In this document: positions 1-9,642 of the stretch, piece after piece | Numbering within the stretch: the first letter of the stretch is position 1 | How the letters are laid out: each line of letters opens with the position of its first letter | Assembly: GCF_026151205.1 (NCBI RefSeq) | Contig: NC_087079.1 | Coordinates: 16,238,945-16,302,944, forward strand | Length of the DNA: 64,000 bases | Direction of reading: 5' to 3' | Source: Bolinopsis microptera | Taxonomy: Eukaryota > Ctenophora > Tentaculata > Lobata > Bolinopsidae | Program-made: the position numbers and the translations under genes | The notes under the pieces: model-generated | What the model was told of the DNA's origin: nothing | Database searches by the model: none | Seen by the model: the letters and a program-made list of their open reading frames with translations, nothing else

Positions 1-339
1 ACTAAACAGTAGAGATAAATACTAGTGTACACAATAACATGTCAAATAGAGAATACATGCATCCTCCTTGATTGTTTGTGAGCCCAGATGTGGCTAAACT
101 TTATATTCTCCGATAACACTGACATGAACGGTTCAATCTTTGGCAGGAACTAGGAATAATTAAACCATTGCATAGAAGAAAAATCAACAATAAACTAATA
201 TTACAGGTTAGATGTTTACCTGAGTTCTATATCTTTCGATAGCAACTCCATCTATCAATCTGATTAGCAAGTCATTCTGTATTCCACCAGTACTTGTGAT
301 CCTGGTTGCAGCTTTCAACATGTTTTATGGGCCCAACAC
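1..339. other. Non-coding flank
   Basis: AT-rich sequence with no supported coding exon. It lies just downstream of the minus-strand nuclease remnant at 340-897 and may be its 3' untranslated part, but I see no tail repeat that would prove this. Confidence 0.3.
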
Positions 340-897
340 TCAGCTTTCACAGTTTATGACTTCTGGCCTCCTTGCGATGTCGTAGCAGGTAGACCATTTC
401 TTGTTGTCGCGGGCTAACCAGATTGTATAGGAACATCGAAGAGCGACCAAAGCAGCCTCATTCAGGGCTTTATTCTTCGTTCTCTTCGCCAATCCAAAGT
501 AGTTAAATAGAGCTGGTACAGTATGGTGCCAGAAGCCCCTACACCCAATCTCTACCGTAAAGAGCAGAGCTTTCCAACCGCACCCGTCGATGCCAGGAAT
601 CAGCTCTCTGTTGTAGCGTGCTTCTTTACGTGCTACTTGGTCACTGAAGTTACTCTCGTCACCACAAGTCAGTTCAATCAGAACTACTTCTCTCAAACTA
701 TCTGACCATACTACAATGTCGGGTCTCTCCGCTGTGCTGTAGATGTGCTGTGGGAACTGGGCAGGTAGTGTATCCTCGTCCCATATCAGCTTCCAGTCTT
801 TCGCTCTCTCAAAGGGCCTCTCCTTCCTCAACTTTGGCTTTGGGTGTTCATACTTCCCATCCTTCGACTTGAACCGTCCTGTAAGTTTGCAAGGCAT
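340..897 (-). pseudogene. LINE restriction-like endonuclease domain remnant
   Basis: A 185-residue open stretch that resembles the C-terminal PD-(D/E)XK nuclease of R2/NeSL/Hero-type LINEs. The visible signature is RPDIVVWS, then a strand ending in ELTCGDE (the acidic residue), a conserved lysine in VARKEARY, and GWKALLFTVEIGCRGF, a block that recurs in these nucleases. There is no reverse transcriptase upstream on the minus strand, so this is a 5'-truncated or broken copy. The family is different from the RLE element at 33.7 kb: no CCHC block is visible and the motif spacing differs. The first Met is arbitrary because the upstream part is missing. A captured host use of the nuclease cannot be excluded, but nothing in the surroundings suggests it. 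Confidence 0.6.
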
Positions 898-1396
898 GTG
901 GAATAAGTGGGTCTAGATGCTCGACAATATCATTAACTTCCTGCATGCTCGCAATTATTCAGGACAAAATACGCCTATACTACAAAAATCATAGAAGTTG
1001 GTTCAAAAGACCAATAATAATAGAATTCTATTGATAATATTTAAAGGAATCTTTCCTTGATTTTTCAGTAAGGCAGATGCATAATGAATTTAAACTTATC
1101 CAGTATCAGTTAAATCCGATATCATACATACTCAGATTTGTAAATCTGAGTAAAATGTTAACCATGTAATTTCTAACTACTGTATATAGACATATTTATC
1201 TCAAATGCACTGTACACACAGGATATTAAATGTTAAATGTATAAAGCTACTTTGCATAGTTTAAGATAGTGAGAAATTACCTATACAATTTTACTAAATT
1301 TTAAATGATGATGTGATGTCATAAATTTTACTTTACTTATATTTTACTTTACTTTAATGTTATAATATATGTTCACCGATTAACCAGTAACCATTT

Positions 1397-1486
1397 AACG
1401 AGTGATACTTGTAAAACATTCCAAGACCGTCGACAAGTCCGTCGAGTTCAACCCGGCGCGCGTTTTGGTAGGTTATAAACCTACAA
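1397..1486 (+). repeat. Dispersed ~90-bp repeat, copy A
   Basis: Begins near AGTGATACTTGTAAAA, passes through ACCGTCGAC and GGCGCGCGTTTTGGTAGG, and ends in TTATAAACCTACAA. Related copies occur at about 1598-1660 (partial), 32742-32829 (minus) and 62990-63080 (plus). It may be the end of a SINE, MITE or Helitron; I could not define terminal repeats. Confidence 0.6.
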
Positions 1487-1597
1487 CTAGCTTATAGTTA
1501 GACTCATGCTACACAAAAATAAACTATAATTTAAATCCCAGGCCGTCCCATTATACTTCAACTAATCAGATAATATTATTAATTCGTGGCTCGCAAC

Positions 1598-1660
1598 TTA
1601 ACACGTGATATTTGTAAAATATTTGTTCCAAATATTAAACGTCGACGAGTCAAACATTGC
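1598..1660 (+). repeat. Dispersed ~90-bp repeat, partial copy B
   Basis: Carries only the first part of the family (CACGTGATATTTGTAAAATATT, then AACGTCGACGAGTC). The later GGCGCGCG / TATAAACCTAC part is missing. Confidence 0.45.
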
Positions 1661-1678
1661 TACACGTTGTATACCTCT

Positions 1679-1699
1679 CGTGCACGCGAAGCGTGCACG
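1679..1699. repeat. Short perfect hairpin CGTGCACGC-GAA-GCGTGCACG
   Basis: Nine-base perfect arms around a GAA loop, followed at once by a repeated CCGG tract and a CG alternation. It is an isolated GC-rich patch in AT-rich DNA. Confidence 0.6.
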
Positions 1700-2329
1700 C
1701 CGGCCGGCCGGCCGCGCGCGCGCTCAAAAGGGGTTACAGCGTGTGTCAAGTCAAACACGGCGCGCGCGTCTTGATAAGTTTAAAACGCTGCACGCACGAC
1801 TTGCCCTGCATCTAATCAGATTGCAATACTTTTTTAGTGCGTGTCGTTTAGCGTCACTAAAAACTTTTCAGATACTTTAGCGCTCAGGCATTCATGGGCC
1901 GGATATGAGCAAACAAAGAAGCGCGCTTCTATACTGGTTTCTATTATATATTATTGATTATGTATTGGTATAATTATATTTAATAACTATATACTAGATT
2001 GATTGACGATGTCAATCCGTCGAGATCGTTGCTCTGCGAAGGCAAGAATGCTAGTTCGCGCGGCGCGTCGAAGCGGCGAAGTCCTCCAACTATATAGAAT
2101 TATTTTAATTATTTATAGCAATAACTTAAACATGAAATTGAATCGTGCATTTAAATTTATAATGGACATTTTTTATTTTTGATCGTTTATAGAGCAATTA
2201 AATTAGTACAAAGCGAATATAAAAATATTAATTCACAAATAATGACATGAATATAGTGCACAATTTTTTTTAATACTTTCAACACTACTATATAACAAAT
2301 AATTTGAGTTCAGGGATAGCATGTATTAA

Positions 2330-2444
2330 GGCCCCCCAAGGGGAGACGTAAGTTTTCGTTGTTTTGTTGGCTGTGAAAGCTCTTACTGCATTACCGCTGC
2401 ACACTTGTGTTTATTTTAGATCATAGATATAGCTGATTTCTACT
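2330..2444 (+). other. Probable 5' UTR of the CR1-like LINE
   Basis: A GC-richer start (GGCCCCCCAAGGGG) marks a composition change from the AT-rich flank. The 115 bases between it and the ORF1 ATG are therefore read as the element's 5' UTR. No target-site duplication was confirmed, so the exact left end is an estimate. Confidence 0.4.
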
Positions 2445-4673
2445 ATGTCTGGTATTGCTAAGAGGCAAGGGAGAAACAAAGCCCTCTCCGCCAGTTCCAG
2501 TTCCAGTTCTACACCAACTCAACATAAATCAAAAACTGCTAAGAAGCACACATCATCATCCCTATCAGAGTTAGATGCTTCTTCAATAGCGCCCCAGCTG
2601 AACCTTACACCACACATTGCAATGCCAGCCATCCAGCACTCCCACAGAGATAAGAGGAAATGTCCCTGCGACCAGTCACTGGAATCGTCGTGGAAACTAG
2701 ACTGTGCCAAGTGTGGACAGTATTGGCATGCGAACTGCGTAGGCCTTAATGGACTAAATAGTAAGATGCTCAATGATCTCACACAATGGCCCTGTCCCTT
2801 TTGTTTTGTATCACCTATTGCTACTATATCCACCCAAGTTGACGTCTGTCACGTCTGCAGAAACACTTTATCACTACAGCAGTCAAACCTGGAAGCAGAA
2901 ACAGCACTCATTTCATCACAACTAGAACCCTTAGCCAATTGTTGCAAGCTCATTAAGGATATTGACTTTGTTCAATTCAGTAACAGAATTGACACACTTG
3001 GCCAATTTGACCAACGCCTTCAGCACCTCCTCCTAAAAGACCAGCCCTGGAAATCCTTAGACTCAGATATAAAGCTCCTTTCAGACCAGTTGGCCACTAC
3101 CCTAGATAAATCACCCACACCACCACTCAACACCACAATTGAAAACCTCACAACTGCCTTACAAACTCATGACAAGACTTTCCACTCACTCACCAACCAA
3201 CTAAATGAACTCAAACAGCAAGTCACATCCCTATCATCAGACATGACCACCTCACCAACATCAGATCAATCTGAAAAGCTCCTTGAACGGGTGTCACAAG
3301 AGCTCAGAGAGGTATGCAAGCAGGAGCTGAAGCAATCAACAGCAAATCTGCAGCATTCCTCAGAGCATCCACTGACCCTCCCTGGATTACAAGAGCTCAA
3401 CACCCAGGTTGTAACCCAGCTGCCCCCACACAGTCGCCCGCCTGTCTCTAAACACACTCTCGATTTTATTGATGAAGAGACAGAGAAGGATCTCATAGAA
3501 ATGCTTGATTCTCGCACATCTGAGTTCAAGAATGAGAATGGACGATCTGTTCTGGCTTTTGGAGAAAGATATCACTACACTGGCACAAAATCATCACCCT
3601 CATCCGACCAACTCCCAGACCAACTCCAATCACTCATAACACAACTGAACAATGATCATCCAAACTCTCCACCTGTCAACAGCATTCTCATCAATCGGTA
3701 TGATGGTCACTCAAGCTTCCTTCCACAACACTCAGACAACGAACCCCTCATTCACCCTGACTCATCAGTACACACACTTTCACTAGGTCACCATTGCACA
3801 GTCACTTTCAGCAAGACTGGCACCACAGAACCCTATCACAACCAGTCTTGTCCACCACGATCACTATACACTATGACCAGGGCAAGTCAGGATTTGTACG
3901 AACACAGAATTGAATCAGGATCTGTCGACTCCGGTGTTCGATACTCTGTGACCCTCAGATCTGTTAGTGCTCTAAACCGTGCTTCTACATGCATCATGGG
4001 AGATTCGAACACTGGTGGACTTAAATTTGGACTTGATCCTAAGAGATCCTTTGGAAAGTTCCTTCCTGGAAAACAAGTCTTCGCACCTACTGTAGACCAC
4101 ATTGACCCATACGAATCCTGCGGCTACAAAAACACTGTCATTCTCTGCGGACTCAATGATATTAGGCAGGATAATGTCAAAACTCCATCTGACATCAAAC
4201 AAGTGTTCAATAAATTTACTAGTAAAATTGCTGAAATTCAAGCTGTCAATAAAAAAACTAATGTTTATATATGTCCGCTGCTGCCAACTAAATGTATTGA
4301 TTTAAATAGAAGAGTCAATTTCTTTAACTATCTGATTCAAACCCAGCTTCTCCCTTTCAACTTTGGTGTGAGACTGGTAGAAGGGTTTCCAAGCTTTGCT
4401 GATGAGAACGGGCTATTAAGCCAACACTTGTCAAAAAGGTTGACGAAGTTCCAGAAACCTGATTACTTACACCTCAATTGGAGGGGGGTTGCAAAATTAG
4501 CAGCAATCATTAAAAATACTATTCTTCTTAGAGTTAATGGTGGTCGAGACAGACGCAGAGCTGGACGAGGGGGGAATCAGGTGGACTCCACATCATTTCG
4601 TGACATAACTGCACGCTCTCTTCCTGCTGATAAACGAGTATCTGGTGCTCCTGACGGCTACCAACCGTCATGA
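2445..4673 (+). CDS. LINE ORF1: PHD finger - AlkB-like dioxygenase - SGNH esterase
   Basis: A 742-residue protein. Residues 73-120 form a C4HC3 PHD-type finger (C73, C75, C87, C90, H95, C98, C117, C120), followed by one more CxxC pair (135/138). Residues 140-330 are Gln/Leu-rich and probably coiled. Residues 365-508 carry the AlkB set: NRYDGHSSFLPQHSD (iron ligands H429 and D431), a SLG-containing strand, H487 in YEHRI, and R499 and R505 in GVRYSVTLR, the RxxxxxR pair that binds 2-oxoglutarate and substrate in AlkB. Residues 515-690 carry SGNH hydrolase blocks: GDSN (S521), GLND (N571) and DYLH (D673, H676). The tail is basic (GGRDRRRAGRGG) and may bind RNA. The ATG at 2445 gives the longest frame. 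PHD and esterase are known in CR1-like ORF1; the dioxygenase is the unexpected part. Its demethylase function is inferred from motifs only. Confidence 0.85.
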   Translation: MSGIAKRQGRNKALSASSSSSSTPTQHKSKTAKKHTSSSLSELDASSIAPQLNLTPHIAMPAIQHSHRDKRKCPCDQSLESSWKLDCAKCGQYWHANCVGLNGLNSKMLNDLTQWPCPFCFVSPIATISTQVDVCHVCRNTLSLQQSNLEAETALISSQLEPLANCCKLIKDIDFVQFSNRIDTLGQFDQRLQHLLLKDQPWKSLDSDIKLLSDQLATTLDKSPTPPLNTTIENLTTALQTHDKTFHSLTNQLNELKQQVTSLSSDMTTSPTSDQSEKLLERVSQELREVCKQELKQSTANLQHSSEHPLTLPGLQELNTQVVTQLPPHSRPPVSKHTLDFIDEETEKDLIEMLDSRTSEFKNENGRSVLAFGERYHYTGTKSSPSSDQLPDQLQSLITQLNNDHPNSPPVNSILINRYDGHSSFLPQHSDNEPLIHPDSSVHTLSLGHHCTVTFSKTGTTEPYHNQSCPPRSLYTMTRASQDLYEHRIESGSVDSGVRYSVTLRSVSALNRASTCIMGDSNTGGLKFGLDPKRSFGKFLPGKQVFAPTVDHIDPYESCGYKNTVILCGLNDIRQDNVKTPSDIKQVFNKFTSKIAEIQAVNKKTNVYICPLLPTKCIDLNRRVNFFNYLIQTQLLPFNFGVRLVEGFPSFADENGLLSQHLSKRLTKFQKPDYLHLNWRGVAKLAAIIKNTILLRVNGGRDRRRAGRGGNQVDSTSFRDITARSLPADKRVSGAPDGYQPS

Positions 4674-7600
4674 CTACTCTAACTAAAGAGGTATGTAAAC
4701 ACTGCTGCAAGGGTATCTATGTGGGCCAAGCCATAGTCGAGTGTTCCGAATGTAACCATGCAACTCATCATAAATGCTACAATATTGTCAATACCGATTT
4801 ATGCGGTAACTTTCTCTGCAATACATGTGTAAATCTTGCTGTAAAACGATACAACCCGTTCAAATATGATATTTCCGACGAAGAAATCGATCTAGACGAT
4901 ACGATAACTAAGCTCTCGCAAATTTTAAACAGTTGTTCTCAGCTTAACAGAAGTCAAATTAATCAAACTCTAGAAACTTTAACCGAAGGTCAAATGTCAA
5001 TGATGTTTCAAAACATAGACGGTAACAAAAGTAACTTTGATACTATGTGTATAGATCTTCGCCGATATAACAAAAAGTTTTCCATAATTGCACTTGCTGA
5101 AACAAATGTAGGACCTGAATTAAGTAGTTTGTATCAATTAACCGAATACAATAGTTTTTACCAAGCAACCTTTCGAGAGAAAAAGAAGGGCACCGGAGTT
5201 GCAATTTATATCCACCAGTCACTAAATGCAACAATCGATAATACCCTCTCCTATGTGAGTGAAAACCTAGAAATCCTATTTTTAAGATTCAACAGTGGTA
5301 ACTCAAGCACCTTTGTTGGAGTTTTATACCGCCCTCCGAGTGGCAATTTTGACTTAGCGCTAAGTGAACTAGCCGACACTCTGGACAAAGTCCCCAGACA
5401 CTCGTATATAGCTGGTGACTTTAACATCAATCTTCACGGCGACAGCAACAAGGTTGCTAAATATGAACACGTTCTTTACAGTCGAGGCTTCTATCCTCTC
5501 ATATCTGTAATGACCCATGAAAAACCCGGCTGTATTCCTTCATGCATCGATAACATCATTACCAATGATTTAGACAACATTATAACATCTGGCACATTCA
5601 AAGACAAAATCACACATCATCACCCCATATTCTTAGCACTCAACACACACCTTGACCAGAACGATTGCAAGATTAAGTATGAACAGTTTTATGACTACTG
5701 TAACTCTAACGTAGATAAGTTCACCGACAAACTATCCAATAGTCTTGATAACACTGTAATAAATTGTTTTGATACCTTTGCTGACACATTTAACGTTGCT
5801 TTTGACGAATGTTTCAAGTTAGAAACCCCGAAATGTACAAAACGCACTATGCAAAACAATCCATGGATTACACCAGCAATTATAACATCAATAAATCACT
5901 GTCACGAACTATACGAAAACTGGGTCAAAGCTCGCAAAGTCAAGTGCAATCTAGGAGATACTGACACAAAAGGTGGCTTCTGTCACTGCGCAGTATGTAA
6001 CAAAAAGCGCAGTGAGTACTTAACTTATAAATATTATAGAAAAGAACTCAAAGTTATACGTGAAAAGGCTCAAACTTCGTACAATATGGGTAAATTTAAT
6101 GAAGTTCAAGGTGACAGTAAGAAAACATGGCAACTAATCAATAAGATACGCGGCAAAGGGAAACGAGAAATTAAACCCCCGTTTGTTATTAATAATGAGA
6201 AAATAATGAACCGTAGAATTATAGCTAACGAATTTAATAATTACTTTGTATCTCTTGCCCCTAAGTTGAATGAATCATACAGTACAACCGGTCAAATTAG
6301 ACTAAGTCCAATTCAATGCTTTACGGACTACTTACCAAGGCCAAATACCTCAAGTATATTTCTCAGCGATTGTACACCAGAAGAAATAGAGAAAATCATT
6401 AGCGAACTCAAGAATGGAAAAGCTAGTGACATCCCTATTCACGTCATCAAACGAACGTCTAAGATTATAAGCCCACTCCTGTCAGTATTATTTAATGAAC
6501 ACATGAGAAATGGAACTTTTCCAGACCGACTGAAAATTGGTAAAATTAGCCCTATATACAAAAAAGACGGTACAGAATATCTCGAAAACTATAGGCCAGT
6601 ATCTACCCTAGCTGTGTTCGGAAAGTTATTTGAGAAAGTAATCTACTCCCGTTTGTACAGTTTTCTTGTGTCGCAGAACGTTTTGTTTGAGAACCAGTTT
6701 GGTTTTAGGAAGAGTCACTCAACTAACCACGCCCTTAATTACTCAGTTGACTATGTAAACTCCCATATAAAGGAAAAGCAACATGTATTAGGTATCTTTA
6801 TTGACTTATCAAAGGCATTTGACACTATCAGTCACGATAAACTTCTCATAAAACTTGACAAATATGGTATAAGAGGTAACGCAAACGAGCTTATTGGAAG
6901 TTACCTATCTAACAGACAGCAGTACGTTTCAGTTTTAGGTGAGGAATCTGATAAACTCCCTGTTATTTGTGGAGTACCACAAGGTAGTGTTTTAGGACCG
7001 CTACTGTTTATAATTTACATAAACGATATCTATAACTCATCAGACCTAGGAAAATTTATACTTTTCGCTGATGACACCAATATATTTGTAGTCGACAAAT
7101 CTGTCCAGAATCTCTACCAAAAAGCTAATACTATAATGAATTCTGTTTACAATTATATGAAATGCAATCTTCTCCACATTAACATCAAGAAATGCTGTTA
7201 CATTCACTTTACACCAGGAAAGAAGGATGTAACTAGTAGTAGTAGTAATAGTAATGATCTTATTTTAACGTTGAATAACACAGTCATTAAACGTGTTGAT
7301 GAAACTAAATTCCTCGGCGTTATTATAGATAAAAACCTTAACTGGAAACCTCATACTGCATATCTTAGTTCTAAATTAAAGTGTGAAGTCGGTAAACTCT
7401 GCCGTATGAGAAGATTTATACCTAAAGAGCTGTATAATGACCTCTACCACACCCTCTTCGAATCTCATCTAGGATATGGGATCTCAGTGTGGGGAGGCAT
7501 ATCGAACAATAGGCTTGAACCAATATTTAAAATTCAAAAAAAGTGCACTCGTATTCTATTTGGTGATCAAGAGGCATACAGTAATAAGTTCAAAACATGT

Positions 7601-8020
7601 GCTAGAACCCGCCCAATTGGATCCCAAAAACTTGGAGCCGACTTCTATAAACGAGAATCAAGTAAACCCCTTCTCAGCAGAAACAAAATACTCTGCGTGC
7701 ATAATTTGTATAAGTACCACTGTCTACTTGAAATGTTTAAAATAATCAAACTTCACACTCCAATACCGATGTACAATTTATTTCAAAAGTCACCCCGACG
7801 TGATAACTACTTTATTAACCCCGCTGCAACCAATTTGTTTGTATATAAAACCTCGAATATGTGGAATAAATTCCTTAAACCTTCTAGTAAGATTGACTTC
7901 TCGTCCCCAATTGCACTTGTTAAAGGTCGCATTAAAACTATGCTACTCAATGCTCAAAAAGCTGGAAACACTGATGAATGGTCAGAACTCAACTTTGATG
8001 GAAATGACATGTGCCTATAA
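4670..8020 (+). CDS. LINE ORF2: zinc finger - endonuclease - reverse transcriptase
   Basis: A 1,116-residue pol protein. Residues 9-53 form a PHD/RING-like Cys/His finger (C9, C12, C25, C28, H33 or H34, C36, C50, C53). The exonuclease-endonuclease-phosphatase domain follows at about 112-325: FQNIDG (N115), AETN (E144), YRPPSG, GDFNIN (D250, N252) and THHHPIF, a variant of the usual SDHxP box. A small Cys cluster sits at 426-443. The reverse transcriptase spans about 620-900, with NYRPVSTL, DLSKAFD (714-718), GVPQGSVLGPLLF and the catalytic FADD at 799-802. It nicks target DNA and copies the element RNA at the nick. The ATG overlaps the ORF1 stop, which suggests translation by termination-reinitiation. 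No inactivating change is visible. Confidence 0.93.
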   Translation: MTTLTKEVCKHCCKGIYVGQAIVECSECNHATHHKCYNIVNTDLCGNFLCNTCVNLAVKRYNPFKYDISDEEIDLDDTITKLSQILNSCSQLNRSQINQTLETLTEGQMSMMFQNIDGNKSNFDTMCIDLRRYNKKFSIIALAETNVGPELSSLYQLTEYNSFYQATFREKKKGTGVAIYIHQSLNATIDNTLSYVSENLEILFLRFNSGNSSTFVGVLYRPPSGNFDLALSELADTLDKVPRHSYIAGDFNINLHGDSNKVAKYEHVLYSRGFYPLISVMTHEKPGCIPSCIDNIITNDLDNIITSGTFKDKITHHHPIFLALNTHLDQNDCKIKYEQFYDYCNSNVDKFTDKLSNSLDNTVINCFDTFADTFNVAFDECFKLETPKCTKRTMQNNPWITPAIITSINHCHELYENWVKARKVKCNLGDTDTKGGFCHCAVCNKKRSEYLTYKYYRKELKVIREKAQTSYNMGKFNEVQGDSKKTWQLINKIRGKGKREIKPPFVINNEKIMNRRIIANEFNNYFVSLAPKLNESYSTTGQIRLSPIQCFTDYLPRPNTSSIFLSDCTPEEIEKIISELKNGKASDIPIHVIKRTSKIISPLLSVLFNEHMRNGTFPDRLKIGKISPIYKKDGTEYLENYRPVSTLAVFGKLFEKVIYSRLYSFLVSQNVLFENQFGFRKSHSTNHALNYSVDYVNSHIKEKQHVLGIFIDLSKAFDTISHDKLLIKLDKYGIRGNANELIGSYLSNRQQYVSVLGEESDKLPVICGVPQGSVLGPLLFIIYINDIYNSSDLGKFILFADDTNIFVVDKSVQNLYQKANTIMNSVYNYMKCNLLHINIKKCCYIHFTPGKKDVTSSSSNSNDLILTLNNTVIKRVDETKFLGVIIDKNLNWKPHTAYLSSKLKCEVGKLCRMRRFIPKELYNDLYHTLFESHLGYGISVWGGISNNRLEPIFKIQKKCTRILFGDQEAYSNKFKTCARTRPIGSQKLGADFYKRESSKPLLSRNKILCVHNLYKYHCLLEMFKIIKLHTPIPMYNLFQKSPRRDNYFINPAATNLFVYKTSNMWNKFLKPSSKIDFSSPIALVKGRIKTMLLNAQKAGNTDEWSELNFDGNDMCL

Positions 8021-9640
8021 TAAGAACATACAAACTAGTCCATATAGATTTCATACTACACACACAAAATAACACACACAATACACACCACAGTCAAACA
8101 TAGAAACTATATATTCACACATATAACACAGAACACTGATCAGCTCACCCGCTTTACACTAGTGTCTGGACTTGTCTGGAGTGTACGTCTGGAACGTGGG
8201 ACGGACTCACAAATATATTGTGTAAACGTACGGCGCGAAACTTAAATATTGTATAACTCTATCATTTCATTACCCAGCGTGATTTACCGCGCCAGATTAA
8301 TGAAATGACGCCGCGCTATATCCGTGAACCTACCGTCACTTATATCTTATATTTTATATTTCGTATCTCTTACTACGTAACGCGAAATTAAGTTGTATCA
8401 CACTCCCGGTTTTGGACCCCAATGTTAACCTTGCAGCAACTGTGTCAGCCCAATATACTCTAGAAGTATGATCACACTTATTTTAATGAACAAAAGACCC
8501 ATAATTAATATAATCAGATACTCGTCAACAGCAGCAGTTTCCGTCCGTGTGATGTGTTGTCCTCCTCCTTTCTGTGTCCCCGTCGTTTTGTTTTGTGAAA
8601 TGTATTGTAGTAGTGTTTTAATATTTAAATCGAACGCAACTCAATAGTTAATAATAACAAACACAAATACTATTTCAAATAATTGATTAATATCGATTTA
8701 TACGAACCAAACATTAATTATTTTTTTAATAACCTTTTATATATGTGTTAAACGATCCAGGGCATATCTAAAATTCGATAATGAACTTCATATATTATTA
8801 GTGCCGCGTGCTGATAAATATTCTGGGAATCAATCCACCCAATCGTGGCGATAACATATTTTTGTGCTTGGCCGGTTTTAGGTTTGAGTTTGTGCTCCAA
8901 AAGTGGTAAATCGGGTGCTAGTAAAGCTCTTGCAGGCAACTGGCTCCTTTTGCCAACTGCTTTTGGTTTAAGCGCGGACTCACATTTGGAACTGGCACTG
9001 GTATAATTGTAATATCCTACGAAGTCAGCATGCTATATTATTTTGCAAAACTCGTTTAATATCTTGACAATATTTAAAGTTTATGGATTTAGGTTTAGGC
9101 GCGGCGCACTGCTTATATGTTATAGCTCATTCAGCTTCTGTTTTCAGCGATGTGTTGCTACACACTGTATAGCATGTGGAACAAGCGCGGTGCCGCGCCT
9201 AAGCAGCAAAAGAGTTATTTATTTTAAAATTTATTTTTGTATCTCAAAAATGATGTAAAGTTTTTAATATGACGTAGAATTAAAGCTATTTCCGTACAGC
9301 CTAAGTGCTAAGCATGCTCGTTAGATAAACTATGAACAATGAACATAACATGCTAGCTTTCTTTATTTTTGTAAGTCGTGTCGGCTGACATCTTGGGTTG
9401 TACTGGATGTAACAAGTTTATTATCGGATGTCTACTTATATTTATTATGATATCATTATTCATTGTAATGGCAATAAAATTTAAATTTTGTTTTACTTAA
9501 ATTTTGTTTTACTTAATTGAACAACAAATTATTTGATCACTTTTATGTTTTAGTTTATTTATTATTTGTAATGTTGCAGGTTTATAATGTATAAAAACCT
9601 TTTAAACTTTTAATCTTTTGTATTTACAATTTTCTTATAT
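8021..9640. other. LINE 3' UTR and intergenic sequence
   Basis: The first 600 or so bases, rich in ACACAC and TATA motifs, are probably the 3' UTR of the LINE. Beyond about 8640 the sequence is AT-rich with GC-rich islets (for example GCGCGGCGCAC near 9098 and CGCGGTGCCGCGCC near 9187). No supported gene; an open stretch on the minus strand at 8748-8939 has no recognisable content. Confidence 0.4.
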
Positions 9641-9642
9641 AG

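Larger units (their letters stand above)
898..2329. other. Intergenic region with dispersed-repeat copies and a GC-rich hairpin
   Basis: AT-rich DNA with no credible gene. It contains one full (1397-1486) and one partial (about 1598-1660) copy of a roughly 90-bp dispersed repeat, listed separately, and a GC-rich island at 1679-1770 with a short hairpin and alternating CG/GC tracts. Short open frames here come from the GC island and are not supported. Confidence 0.5.
2330..8640 (+). mobile_element. Apparently intact CR1-like non-LTR retrotransposon
   Basis: Two long uninterrupted ORFs lie in tandem. ORF1 is a 742-residue multidomain protein and ORF2 is 1,116 residues with zinc finger, apurinic-type endonuclease and reverse transcriptase. 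The ORFs overlap as ATGA at 4670-4673. PHD and esterase domains are known in ORF1 of CR1-like elements (Kapitonov and Jurka), which supports the clade. Neither ORF has a stop or frameshift, so the copy is probably young and may be autonomous. The right end is uncertain: a 3' UTR of some 600 bases follows ORF2, and I found no clear terminal short repeat or target duplication. Confidence 0.8.
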
